Source of the DNA: Phylloscopus collybita
Lineage: Eukaryota; Chordata; Aves; Passeriformes; Phylloscopidae
Direction of reading: 5' to 3'
DNA length: 64,000 bases
NCBI GenBank assembly: GCA_027886175.1
Contig: JAJNNQ010000129.1
Span: forward strand, 868,001 to 932,000
Under the pieces are notes generated by a model. That model saw only the letters and a list, made by a program, of their open reading frames with translations, did not search any database and was not told where the DNA came from. Below are positions 1 through 11,900 of this stretch, in pieces; the stretch's first letter is position 1; each line of letters starts with the position of its first letter. A program made the position numbers and the translations under genes.

Positions 1-102
1 CAGCAAGCCAAAACGCTTTTGCAGCCACTTTCCTGCCTTTTCCACAACAGGATCACTGTCTAGCTGATTTACAGTTGCCTCTGCGTAGAGCAGCTAGAGG
101 AG

Positions 103-143
103 CAGCTCTGCCGGCTTTCCTGTGCTTCTGCATAGCAGAGCTG
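103..143. other. Inverted repeat inside the 499-bp monomer (first copy)
   Basis: A perfect 9-bp inverted repeat, CAGCTCTGC at 103-111 and GCAGAGCTG at 135-143, is separated by 23 nt. It recurs at the 499-bp period in the copies I checked and appears as its reverse complement in the right arm. A smaller hairpin with CCGCA/TGCGG stems and a 5-nt loop lies at 219-233. The dyads are visible directly. Any role in extrusion or protein binding is unknown. Confidence 0.8.
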
Positions 144-3100
144 TCAAGAACAAGAAGCTGCGTTTTGCCGAGAAAGCAGCGCTTCGCGGAACCACAGCCA
201 GCGGCGTCTTCGGTACAGCCGCAGCTTGTGCGGAGAAGCGAAAGAGAGCCGGGGAAGAACGTGGAAAGCCGAACTCGGTCGCTGCAAGCGGGTGCTGGCG
301 AACAGCTTCTGGTCACCTTGTAGAAACTGTCCCAGCACAGTGCAGAGTCCCCGTGGCTAGTTCCTTGAAATACCTTTCCTGGCAGCAGCCCAGAGCTGTA
401 CTGAGTGCAGCAGGTGTCAGGCAGTCTCCTCTCGCCGTGTAGGTGTTTCTGTTTTGTGTTTGCAGCGCGCAGAGAAGCCCGCGTGCTTGCTGCTGCTTCC
501 AGCAAGCCAAAACGCTTTTGCAGCCACTTTCCTGCCTTTTCCACAACAGGATCACTGTCTAGCTGATTTACAGTTGCCTCTGCGTAGAGCAGCTAGAGGA
601 GCAGCTCTGCCGGCTTTCCTGTGCTTCTGCATAGCAGAGCTGTCAAGAACGAGAAGCTGCGTTTTGCCGAGAAAGCAGCGCTTCGCGGAAGCACAGCCAG
701 CGGCGTCTTCGGTACAGCCGCAGCTTGTGCGGAGAAGCGAAAGAGAGCCGGGGAAGAACGTGGAAAACCGAACTCGGTCGCTGCAAGCGGATGCTGGCGA
801 ACAGCTTCTGGTCACCTTGTAGAAACTGTCCCAGCACAGTGCAGAGTCCCCGTGGCTAGTTCCTTGAAATACCTTTCCTGGCAGCAGCCCAGAGCTGTAC
901 TGAGTGCAGCAGGTGTCAGGCAGTCTCCTCTCGCCGTGTGGGTGCTTCTGTTTTGTGTTTGCAGCGTGCAGAGAAGCCCGCGTGCTTGCTGCTGCTTCCA
1001 GCAAGCCAAAACGCTTTTGCAGCCACTTTCCTGCCTTTTCCACAACAGGATCACTGTCTAGCTGATTTACAGTTGCCTCTGCGTAGAGCAGCTAGAGGAG
1101 CAGCTCTGCCGGCTTTCCTGTGCTTCTGCATAGCAGAGCTGTCAAGAACAAGAAGCTGCGTTTTGCCGAGAAAGCAGCGCTTCGCGGAAGCACAGCCAGC
1201 GGCGTCTTCGGTACAGCCGCAGCTTGTGCGGAGAAGCGAAAGAGAGCCGGGGAAGAACGTGGAAAGCCGAACTCGGTCGCTGCAAGCGGGTGCTGGCGAA
1301 CAGCTTCTGGTCACCTTGTAGAAACTGTCCCAGCACAGTGCAGAGTCCCCGTGGCTAGTTCCTTGAAATACCTTTCCTGGCAGCAGCCCAGAGCTGTACT
1401 GAGTGCAGCAGGTGTCAGGCAGTCTCCTCTCGCCGTGTAGGTGCTTCTGTTTTGTGTTTGCAGCGTGCAGAGAAGCCCGCGTGCTTGCTGCTGCTTCCAG
1501 CAAGCCAAAACGCTTTTGCAGCCACTTTCCTGCCTTTTCCACAACAGCATCACTGTCTAGCTGATTTACAGTTGCCTCTGCGTAGAGCAGCTAGAGGAGC
1601 AGCTCTGCCGGCTTTCCTGTGCTTCTGCATAGCAGACCTGTCAAGAACGAGAAGCTGCGTTTTGCCGAGAAAGCAGCGCTTCGCGGAACCACAGCCAGCG
1701 GCGTCTTCGGTACAGCCGCAGCTTGTGCGGAGAAGCGAAAGAGAGCCGGGGAAGAACGTGGAAAGCCGAACTCGGTCGCTGCAAGCGGGTGCTGGCGAAC
1801 AGCTTCTGGTCACCTTGTAGAAACTGTCCCAGCACAGTGCAGAGTCCCCGTGGCTAGTTCCTTGAAATACCTTTCCTGGCAGCAGCCCAGAGCTGTACTG
1901 AGTGCAGCAGGTGTCAGGCCGTCTCCTCTCGCCGTGTAGGTGCTTCTGTTTTGTGTTTGCAGCGTGCAGAGAAGCCCGCGTGCTTGCTGCTGCTTCCAGC
2001 AAGCCAAAACGCTTTTGCAGCCACTTTCCTGCCTTTTCCACAACAGGATCACTGTCTAGCTGATTTACAGTTGCCTCTGCGTAGAGCAGCTAGAGGAGCA
2101 GCTCTGCCGGCTTTCCTGTGCTTCTGCATAGCAGAGCTGTCAAGAACAAGAAGCTGCGTTTTGCCGAGAAAGCAGCGCTTCGCGGAAGCACAGCCAGCGG
2201 CGTCTTCGGTACAGCCGCAGCTTGTGCGGAGAAGCGAAAGAGAGCCGGGGAAGAACGTGGAAAGCCGAACTCGGTCGCTGCAAGCGGGTGCTGGCGAACA
2301 GCTTCTGGTCACCTTGTAGAAACTGTCCCAGCACAGTGCAGAGTCCCCGTGGCTAGTTCCTTGAAATACCTTTCCTGGCAGCAGCCCAGAGCTGTACTGA
2401 GTGCAGCAGGTGTCAGGCAGTCTCCTCTCGCCGTGTAGGTGCTTCTGTTTTGTGTTTGCAGCGTGCAGAGAAGCCCGCGTGCTTGCTGCTGCTTCCAGCA
2501 AGCCAAAACGCTTTTGCAGCCACTTTCCTGCCTTTTCCACAACAGGATCACTGTCTAGCTGATTTACAGTCGCCCCTGCGTAGAGCAGCTAGAGGAGCAG
2601 CTCTGCCGGCTTTCCTGTGCTTCTGCATAGCAGAGCTGTCAAGAACGAGAAGCTGCGTTTTGCCGAGAAAGCAGCGCTTCGCGGAACCACAGCCAGCGGC
2701 GTCTTCGGTACAGCCGCAGCTTGTGCGGAGAAGCGAAAGAGAGCCGGGGAAGAACGTGGAAAGCCGAACTCGGTCGCTGCAAGCGGGTGCTGGCGAACAG
2801 CTTCTGGTCACCTTGTAGAAACTGTCCCAGCACAGTGCAGAGTCCCCGTGGCTAGTTCCTTGAAATACCTTTCCTGGCAGCAGCCCAGAGCTGTACTGAG
2901 TGCAGCAGGTGTCAGGCAGTCTCCTCTCGCCGTGTAGGTGCTTCTGTTTTGTGTTTGCAGCGTGCAGAGAAGCCCGCGTGCTTGCTGCTGCTTCCAGCAA
3001 GCCAAAACGCTTTTGCAGCCACTTTCCTGCCTTTTCCACAACAGGATCACTGTCTAGCTGATTTACAGTTGCCTCTGCGTAGAGCAGCTAGAGGAGCAGC

Positions 3101-5492
3101 TCTGCCGGCTTTCCTGTGCTTCTGCATAGCAGAGCTGTCAAGAACAAGAAGCTGCGTTTTGCCGAGAAAGCAGCGCTTCGCGGAAGCACAGCCAGCGGCG
3201 TCTTCGGTACAGCCGCAGCTTGTGCGGAGAAGCGAAAGAGAGCCGGGGAAGAACGTGGAAAGCCGAACTCAGTCGCTGCAAGCGGGTGCTGGCGAACAGC
3301 TTCTGGTCACCTTGTAGAAACTGTCCCAGCACAGTGCAGAGTCCCCGTGGCTAGTTCCTTGAAATACCTTTCCTGGCAGCAGCCCAGAGCTGTACTGAGT
3401 GCAGCAGGTGTCAGGCAGTCTCCTCTCGCCGTGTAGGTGCTTCTGTTTTGTGTTTGCAGCGTGCAGAGAAGCCCGCGTGCTTGCTGCTGCTTCCAGCAAG
3501 CCAAAACGCTTTTGCAGCCACTTTCCTGCCTTTTCCACAACAGCATCACTGTCTAGCTGATTTACAGTTGCCTTTGCGTAGAGCAGCTAGAGGAGCAGCT
3601 CTGCCGGCTTTCCTGTGCTTCTGCATAGCAGAGCTGTCAAGAACAAGAAGCTGCGTTTTGCCGAGAAAGCAGCGCTTCGCGGAACCACAGCCAGCGGCGT
3701 CTTCGGTACAGCCGCAGCTTGTGCGGAGAAGCGAAAGAGAGCCGGGGAAGAACGTGGAAAGCCGAACTCGGTCGCTGCAAGCGGGTGCTGGCGAACAGCT
3801 TCTGGTCACCTTGTAGAAACTGTCCCAGCACAGTGCAGAGTCCCCGTGGCTAGTTCCTTGAAATACCTTTCCTGGCAGCAGCCCAGAGCTGTACTGAGTG
3901 CAGCAGGTGTCAGGCAGTCTCCTCTCGCCGTGTAGGTGCTTCTGTTTTGTGTTTGCAGCGTGCAGAGAAGCCCGCGTGCTTGCTGCTGCTTCCAGCAAGC
4001 CAAAACGCTTTTGCAGCCACTTTCCTGCCTTTTCCACAACAGCATCACTGTCTAGCTGATTTACAGTTGCCTCTGCGTAGAGCAGCTAGAGGAGCAGCTC
4101 TGCCGGCTTTCCTGTGCTTCTGCATAGCAGAGCTGTCAAGAACGAGAAGCTGCGTTTTGCCGAGAAAGCAGCGCTTCGCGGAAGCACAGCCAGCGGCGTC
4201 TTCGGTACAGCCGCAGCTTGTGCGGAGAAGCGAAAGAGAGCCGGGGAAGAACGTGGAAAGCCGAACTCGGTCGCTGCAAGCGGGTGCTGGCGAACAGCTT
4301 CTGGTCACCTTGTAGAAACTGTCCCAGCACAGTGCAGAGTCCCCGTGGCTAGTTCCTTGAAATACCTTTCCTGGCAGCAGCCCAGAGCTGTACTGAGTGC
4401 AGCAGGTGTCAGGCAGTCTCCTCTCGCCGTGTAGGTGCTTCTGTTTTGTGTTTGCAGCGTGCAGAGAAGCCCGCGTGCTTGCTGCTGCTTCCAGCAAGCC
4501 AAAACGCTTTTGCAGCCACTTTCCTGCCTTTTCCACAACAGGATCACTGTCTAGCTGATTTACAGTTGCCTCTGCGTAGAGCAGCTAGAGGAGCAGCTCT
4601 GCCGGCTTTCCTGTGCTTCTGCATAGCAGAGCTGTCAAGAACGAGAAGCTGCGTTTTGCCGAGAAAGCAGCGCTTCGCGGAAGCACAGCCAGCGGCGTCT
4701 TCGGTACAGCCGCAGCTTGTGCGGAGAAGCGAAAGAGAGCCGGGGAAGAACGTGGAAAGCCGAACTCGGTCGCTGCAAGCGGGTGCTGGCGAACAGCTTC
4801 TGGTCACCTTGTAGAAACTGTCCCAGCACAGTGCAGAGTCCCCGTGGCTAGTTCCTTGAAATACCTTTCCTGGCAGCAGCCCAGAGCTGTACTGAGTGCA
4901 GCAGGTGTCAGGCCGTCTCCTCTCGCCGTGTAGGTGCTTCTGTTTTGTGTTTGCAGCGTGCAGAGAAGCCCGCGTGCTTGCTGCTGCTTCCAGCAAGCCA
5001 AAACGCTTTTGCAGCCACTTTCCTGCCTTTTCCACAACAGCATCACTGTCTAGCTGATTTACAGTTGCCTTTGCGTAGAGCAGCTAGAGGAGCAGCTCTG
5101 CCGGCTTTCCTGTGCTTCTGCATAGCAGAGCTGTCAAGAACAAGAAGCTGCGTTTTGCCGAGAAAGCAGCGCTTCGCGGAACCACAGCCAGCGGCGTCTT
5201 CGGTACAGCCGCAGCTTGTGCGGAGAAGCGAAAGAGAGCCGGGGAAGAACGTGGAAAGCCAAACTCGGTCGCTGCAAGCGGGTGCTGGCGAACAGCTTCT
5301 GGTCACCTTGTAGAAACTGTCCCAGCACAGTGCAGAGTCCCCGTGGCTAGTTCCTTGAAATACCTTTCCTGGCAGCAGCCCAGAGCTGTACTGAGTGCAG
5401 CAGGTGTCAGGCAGTCTCCTCTCGCCGTGTAGGTGCTTCTGTTTTGTGTTTGCAGCGTGCAGAGAAGCCCGCGTGCTTGCTGCTGCTTCCAG

Positions 5493-6989
5493 TGAGCCAA
5501 AACGCTTTTGCAGCCACTTTCCTGCCTTTTCCACAACAGGATCACTGTCTAGCTGATTTACAGTTGCCTCTGCGTAGAGCAGCTAGAGGAGCAGCTCTGC
5601 CGGCTTTCCTGTGCTTCTGCATAGCAGAGCTGTCAAGAACAAGAAGCTGCGTTTTGCCGAGAAAGCAGCGCTTCGCGGAACCACAGCCAGCGGCGTCTTC
5701 GGTACAGCCGCAGCTTGTGCGGAGAAGCGAAAGAGAGCCGGGGAAGAACGTGGAAAGCCGAACTCGGTCGCTGCAAGCGGGTGCTGGCGAACAGCTTCTG
5801 GTCACCTTGTAGAAACTGTCCCAGCACAGTGCAGAGTCCCCGTGGCTAGTTCCTTGAAATACCTTTCCTGGCAGCAGCCCAGAGCTGTACTGAGTGCAGC
5901 AGGTGTCAGGCCGTCTCCTCTCGCCGTGTAGGTGCTTCTGTTTTGTGTTTGCAGCGTGCAGAGAAGCCCGCGTGCTTGCTGCTGCTTCCAGCAAGCCAAA
6001 ACGCTTTTGCAGCCACTTTCCTGCCTTTTCCACAACAGGATCACTGTCTAGCTGATTTACAGTTGCCTCTGCGTAGAGCAGCTAGAGGAGCAGCTCTGCC
6101 GGCTTTCCTGTGCTTCTGCATAGCAGAGCTGTCAAGAACGAGAAGCTGCGTTTTGCCGAGAAAGCAGCGCTTCGCGGAACCACAGCCAGCGGCGTCTTCG
6201 GTACAGCCGCAGCTTGTGCGGAGAAGCGAAAGAGAGCCGGGGAAGAACGTGGAAAGCCGAACTTGGTCGCTACAAGCGGGTGCTGGCGAACAGCTTCTGG
6301 TCACCTTGTAGAAACTGTCCCAGCACAGTGCAGAGTCCCCGTGGCTAGTTCCTTGAAATACCTTTCCTGGCAGCAGCCCAGAGCTGTACTGAGTGCAGCA
6401 GGTGTCAGGCAGTCTCCTCTCGCCGTGTAGGTGCTTCTGTTTTGTGTTTGCAGCGTGCAGAGAAGCCCGCGTGCTTGCTGCTGCTTCCAGCAAGCCAAAA
6501 CGCTTTTGCAGCCATTTTCCTGCCTTTTCCACAACAGGATCACTGTCTAGCTGATTTACAGTTGCCTCTGCGTAGAGCAGCTAGAGGAGCAGCTCTGCCG
6601 GCTTTCCTGTGCTTCTGCATAGCAGAGCTGTCAAGAACAAGAAGCTGCGTTTTGCCGAGAAAGCAGCGCTTCGCGGAAGCACAGCCAGCGGCGTCTTCGG
6701 TACAGCCGCAGCTTGTGCGGAGAAGCGAAAGAGAGCCGGGGAAGAACGTGGAAAGCCGAACTCGGTCGCTGCAAGCGGGTGCTGGCGAACAGCTTCTGGT
6801 CACCTTGTAGAAACTGTCCCAGCACAGTGCAGAGTCCCCGTGGCTAGTTCCTTGAAATACCTTTCCTGGCAGCAGCCCAGAGCTGTACTGAGTGCAGCAG
6901 GTGTCAGGCAGTCTCCTCTCGCCGTGTAGGTGCTTCTGTTTTGTGTTTGCAGCGTGCAGAGAAGCCCGCGTGCTTGCTGCTGCTTCCAG
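5493..6989 (+). repeat. Three-monomer duplicated block, copy 1 (499-bp satellite)
   Basis: Three successive monomers share a marker series with the next three at an offset of exactly 1497 bp (3 x 499). The markers are a CAGTGAGCC variant near 5490, an AGGCCGTC variant near 5909 and a GCCATTTTCC variant at 6511. These are rare or absent in other copies, so the block was duplicated as a trimer. Boundaries are approximate: sequence before about 5262 no longer shares the series. This copy has private changes near 6263-6272 (ACTTGG and GCTACAAG), which must postdate the duplication. Confidence 0.75.
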
Positions 6990-8486
6990 TGAGCCAAAAC
7001 GCTTTTGCAGCCACTTTCCTGCCTTTTCCACAACAGGATCACTGTCTAGCTGATTTACAGTTGCCTCTGCGTAGAGCAGCTAGAGGAGCAGCTCTGCCGG
7101 CTTTCCTGTGCTTCTGCATAGCAGAGCTGTCAAGAACAAGAAGCTGCGTTTTGCCGAGAAAGCAGCGCTTCGCGGAACCACAGCCAGCGGCGTCTTCGGT
7201 ACAGCCGCAGCTTGTGCGGAGAAGCGAAAGAGAGCCGGGGAAGAACGTGGAAAGCCGAACTCGGTCGCTGCAAGCGGGTGCTGGCGAACAGCTTCTGGTC
7301 ACCTTGTAGAAACTGTCCCAGCACAGTGCAGAGTCCCCGTGGCTAGTTCCTTGAAATACCTTTCCTGGCAGCAGCCCAGAGCTGTACTGAGTGCAGCAGG
7401 TGTCAGGCCGTCTCCTCTCGCCGTGTAGGTGCTTCTGTTTTGTGTTTGCAGCGTGCAGAGAAGCCCGCGTGCTTGCTGCTGCTTCCAGCAAGCCAAAACG
7501 CTTTTGCAGCCACTTTCCTGCCTTTTCCACAACAGGATCACTGTCTAGCTGATTTACAGTTGCCTCTGCGTAGAGCAGCTAGAGGAGCAGCTCTGCCGGC
7601 TTTCCTGTGCTTCTGCATAGCAGAGCTGTCAAGAACGAGAAGCTGCGTTTTGCCGAGAAAGCAGCGCTTCGCGGAACCACAGCCAGCGGCGTCTTCGGTA
7701 CAGCCGCAGCTTGTGCGGAGAAGCGAAAGAGAGCCGGGGAAGAACGTGGAAAGCCGAACTCGGTCGCTGCAAGCGGGTGCTGGCGAACAGCTTCTGGTCA
7801 CCTTGTAGAAACTGTCCCAGCACAGTGCAGAGTCCCCGTGGCTAGTTCCTTGAAATACCTTTCCTGGCAGCAGCCCAGAGCTGTACTGAGTGCAGCAGGT
7901 GTCAGGCAGTCTCCTCTCGCCGTGTAGGTGCTTCTGTTTTGTGTTTGCAGCGTGCAGAGAAGCCCGCGTGCTTGCTGCTGCTTCCAGCAAGCCAAAACGC
8001 TTTTGCAGCCATTTTCCTGCCTTTTCCACAACAGGATCACTGTCTAGCTGATTTACAGTTGCCTCTGCGTAGAGCAGCTAGAGGAGCAGCTCTGCCGGCT
8101 TTCCTGTGCTTCTGCATAGCAGAGCTGTCAAGAACAAGAAGCTGCGTTTTGCCGAGAAAGCAGCGCTTCGCGGAAGCACAGCCAGCGGCGTCTTCGGTAC
8201 AGCCGCAGCTTGTGCGGAGAAGCGAAAGAGAGCCGGGGAAGAACGTGGAAAGCCGAACTCGGTCGCTGCAAGCGGGTGCTGGCGAACAGCTTCTGGTCAC
8301 CTTGTAGAAACTGTCCCAGCACAGTGCAGAGTCCCCGTGGCTAGTTCCTTGAAATACCTTTCCTGGCAGCAGCCCAGAGCTGTACTGAGTGCAGCAGGTG
8401 TCAGGCAGTCTCCTCTCGCCGTGTAGGTGCTTCTGTTTTGTGTTTGCAGCGTGCAGAGAAGCCCGCGTGCTTGCTGCTGCTTCCAG
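6990..8486 (+). repeat. Three-monomer duplicated block, copy 2 (499-bp satellite)
   Basis: Partner of the preceding 1497-bp block, carrying the same diagnostic variants near 6988, 7406 and 8008. The match stops before 8533, where this copy has CAGCATC and the equivalent place in copy 1 has CAGGATC. This shows that units larger than one monomer are being amplified in this array, an early stage of higher-order organisation. Confidence 0.75.
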
Positions 8487-8910
8487 CAAGCCAAAACGCT
8501 TTTGCAGCCACTTTCCTGCCTTTTCCACAACAGCATCACTGTCTAGCTGATTTACAGTTGCCTTTGCGTAGAGCAGCTAGAGGAGCAGCTCTGCCGGCTT
8601 TCCTGTGCTTCTGCATAGCAGAGCTGTCAAGAACAAGAAGCTGCGTTTTGCCGAGAAAGCAGCGCTTCGCGGAACCACAGCCAGCGGCGTCTTCGGTACA
8701 GCCGCAGCTTGTGCGGAGAAGCGAAAGAGAGCCGGGGAAGAACGTGGAAAGCCGAACTCGGTCGCTGCAAGCGGGTGCTGGCGAACAGCTTCTGGTCACC
8801 TTGTAGAAACTGTCCCAGCACAGTGCAGAGTCCCCGTGGCTAGTTCCTTGAAATACCTTTCCTGGCAGCAGCCCAGAGCTGTACTGAGTGCAGCAGGTGT
8901 CAGGCAGTCT

Positions 8911-8971
8911 CCTCTCGCCGTGTAGGTGCTTCTGTTTTGTGTTTGCAGCGCGCAGAGAAGCCCGCGAGAGG
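8911..8971. other. Orientation switch in the 499-bp satellite
   Basis: The array reads forward up to AGAAGCCCGCG (ending 8966) and then continues as its own reverse complement from GCGAGAGG (8964). The segment CCTCTCGC at 8911-8918 pairs with GCGAGAGG at 8964-8971, leaving an unpaired spacer of 45 nt (8919-8963) between multi-kilobase inverted arms. The bases GCG (8964-8966) fit both sides, a 3-bp microhomology. There is no inserted sequence and no target-site duplication, so this looks like an end-joining or template-switch breakpoint and not an element insertion. Confidence 0.9.
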
Positions 8972-11900
8972 AGACTGCCTGACACCTGCTGCACTCAGTA
9001 TAGCTCTGGGCTGCTGCCAGGAAAGGTATTTCAAGGAACTAGCCACGGGGACTCTGCACTGTGCTGGGACAGTTTCTACAAGGTGACCAGAAGCTGTTCG
9101 CCAGCACCCGCTTGCAGCGACCGAGTTTGGCTTTCCACGTTCTTCCCCGGCTCTCTTTCGCTTCTCCGCACAAGCTGCGGCTGTACCGAAGACGCCGCTG
9201 GCTGTGCTTCCGCGAAGCGCTGCTTTCTCGGCAAAACGCAGCTTCTCGTTCTTGACAGCTCTGCTATGCAGAAGCACAGGAAAGCCGGCAGAGCTGCTCC
9301 TCTAGCTGCTCTACGCAGAGGCAACTGTAAATCAGCTAGACAGTGATCCTGTTGTGGAAAAGGCAGGAAAGTGGCTGCAAAAGCGTTTTGGCTTGCTGGA
9401 AGCAGCAGCAAGCACGCGGGCTTCTCTGCACGCTGCAAACACAAAACAGAAGCACCTACACGGCGAGAGGAGACTGCCTGACACCTGCTGCACTCAGTAC
9501 AGCTCTGGGCTGCTGCCAGGAAAGGTATTTCAAGGAACTAGCCACGGGGACTCTGCACTGTGCTGGGACAGTTTCTACAAGGTGACCAGAAGCTGTTCGC
9601 CAGCACCCGCTTGCAGCGACCGAGTTTGGCTTTCCACGTTCTTCCCCGGCTCTCTTTCGCTTCTCCGCACAAGCTGCGGCTGTACCGAAGACGCCGCTGG
9701 CTGTGCTTCCGCGAAGCGCTGCTTTCTCGGCAAAACGCAGCTTCTCGTTCTTGACAGCTCTGCTATGCAGAAGCACAGGAAAGCCGGCAGAGCTGCTCCT
9801 CTAGCTGCTCTACGCAGAGGCAACTGTAAATCAGCTAGACAGTGATCCTGTTGTGGAAAAGGCAGGAAAGTGGCTGCAAAAGCGTTTTGGCTTGCTGGAA
9901 GCAGCAGCAAGCACGCGGGCTTCTCTGCACGCTGCAAACACAAAACAGAAGCACCTACACGGCGAGAGGAGACTGCCTGACACCTGCTGCACGCAGTACA
10001 GCTCTGGGCTGCTGCCAGGAAAGGTATTTCAAGGAACTAGCCACGGGGACTCTGCACTGTGCTGGGACAGTTTCTACAAGGTGACCAGAAGCTGTTCGCC
10101 AGCACCCGCTTGCAGCGACCGAGTTCGGCTTTCCACGTTCTTCCCCGGCTCTCTTTCGCTTCTCCGCACAAGCTGCGGCTGTACCGAAGACGCCGCTGGC
10201 TGTGGTTCCGCGAAGCGCTGCTTTCTCGGCAAAACGCAGCTTCTCGTTCTTGACAGCTCTGCTATGCAGAAGCACAGGAAAGCCGGCAGAGCTGCTCCTC
10301 TAGCTGCTCTACGCAGAGGCAACTGTAAATCAGCTAGACAGTGATCCTGTTGTGGAAAAGGCAGGAAAGTGGCTGCAAAAGCGTTTTGGCTTGCTGGAAG
10401 CAGCAGCAAGCACGCGGGCTTCTCTGCACGCTGCAAACACAAAACAGAAGCACCTACACAGCGAGAGGAGACTGCCTGACACCTGCTGCACTCAGTACAG
10501 CTCTGGGCTGCTGCCAGGAAAGGTATTTCAAGGAACTAGCCACGGGGACTCTGCACTGTGCTGGGACAGTTTCTACAAGGTGACCAGAAGCTGTTCGCCA
10601 GCACCCGCTTGCAGCGACCGAGTTTGGCTTTCCACGTTCTTCCCCGGCTCTCTTTCGCTTCTCCGCACAAGCTGCGGCTGTACCGAAGACGCCGCTGGCT
10701 GTGGTTCCGCGAAGCGCTGCTTTCTCGGCAAAACGCAGCTTCTCGTTCTTGACAGCTCTGCTATGCAGAAGCACAGGAAAGCCGGCAGAGCTGCTCCTCT
10801 AGCTGCTCTACGCAGAGGCAACTGTAAATCAGCTAGACAGTGATGCTGTTGTGGAAAAGGCAGGAAAGTGGCTGCAAAAGCGTTTTGGCTTGCTGGAAGC
10901 AGCAGCAAGCACGCGGGCTTCTCTGCACGCTGCAAACACAAAACAGAAGCACCTACACGGCGAGAGGAGACTGCCTGACACCTGCTGCACTCAGTACAGC
11001 TCTGGGCTGCTGCCAGGAAAGGTATTTCAAGGAACTAGCCACGGGGACTCTGCACTGTGCTGGGACAGTTTCTACAAGGTGACCAGAAGCTGTTCGCCAG
11101 CACCCGCTTGCAGCGACCGAGTTTGGCTTTCCACGTTCTTCCCCGGCTCTCTTTCGCTTCTCCGCACAAGCTGCGGCTGTACCGAAGACGCCGCTGGCTG
11201 TGGTTCCGCGAAGCGCTGCTTTCTCGGCAAAACGCAGCTTCTCGTTCTTGACAGCTCTGCTATGCAGAAGCACAGGAAAGCCGGCAGAGCTGCTCCTCTA
11301 GCTGCTCTACGTAGAGGCAACTGTAAATCAGCTAGACAGTGATCCTGTTGTGGAAAAGGCAGGAAAGTGGCTGCAAAAGCGTTTTGGCTTGCTGGAAGCA
11401 GCAGCAAGCACGCGGGCTTCTCTGCACGCTGCAAACACAAAACAGAAGCACCTACACGGCGAGAGGAGACTGCCTGACACCTGCTGCACGCAGTACAGCT
11501 CTGGGCTGCTGCCAGGAAAGGTATTTCAAGGAACTAGCCACGGGGACTCTGCACTGTGCTGGGACAGTTCCTACAAGGTGACCAGAAGCTGTTCGCCAGC
11601 ACCCGCTTGCAGCGACCGAGTTCGGCTTTCCACGTTCTTCCCCGGCTCTCTTTCGCTTCTCCGCACAAGCTGCGGCTGTACCGAAGACGCCGCTGGCTGT
11701 GGTTCCGCGAAGCGCTGCTTTCTCGGCAAAACGCAGCTTCTTGTTCTTGACAGCTCTGCTATGCAGAAGCACAGGAAAGCCGGCAGAGCTGCTCCTCTAG
11801 CTGCTCTACGCAGAGGCAACTGTAAATCAGCTAGACAGTGATCCTGTTGTGGAAAAGGCAGGAAAGTGGCTGCAAAAGCGTTTTGGCTTGCTGGAAGCAG

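Larger units (their letters stand above)
1..8966 (+). repeat. 499-bp satellite array, left arm (about 18 copies)
   Basis: Tandem head-to-tail array with a period of exactly 499 bp. Landmarks such as the segment ending in a GATCACTGTCTAG motif recur every 499 bp with no insertion or deletion in any copy. The array is cut by the window start and ends at an orientation switch. The monomer is GC-rich and holds about 27-28 CpG dinucleotides, densest in the middle third. Copies differ only by scattered single-base substitutions, many shared by non-adjacent copies: AACAAGAAG versus AACGAGAAG, GGAACCACAG versus GGAAGCACAG, AGGCAGTC versus AGGCCGTC, and CAGGATC versus CAGCATC. Such shared variants indicate unequal exchange or gene conversion. 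I do not recognise the family. Open frames of 106-163 codons recur on both strands, but 499 is not a multiple of 3, so no frame continues across monomers, and I see no protein family in them. Satellite, not gene. Confidence 0.97.

Noticed and set aside
140..250. Possible CENP-B box in the 499-bp monomer (TTCGGTACAGCCGCA)
   Set aside because: It fits TTCG, the central A and the following CG, but lacks the final GG of the core consensus. A partial match of this kind is expected by chance in CpG-rich DNA. No full box was found in either satellite.
441..466. Splice-acceptor-like pyrimidine run and CAG in the 499-bp monomer (TTTCTGTTTTGTGTTTGCAG)
   Set aside because: It resembles an acceptor site, but there is no accompanying coding exon, and the same word repeats in every copy. 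Not evidence for a gene.
8911..8971. Assembly fold-back artefact at the 499-bp inversion
   Set aside because: A fold-back of one molecule would mirror the variant order across the centre. The variants on the two sides differ, so the arms are distinct sequences, though read-level confirmation is still desirable.
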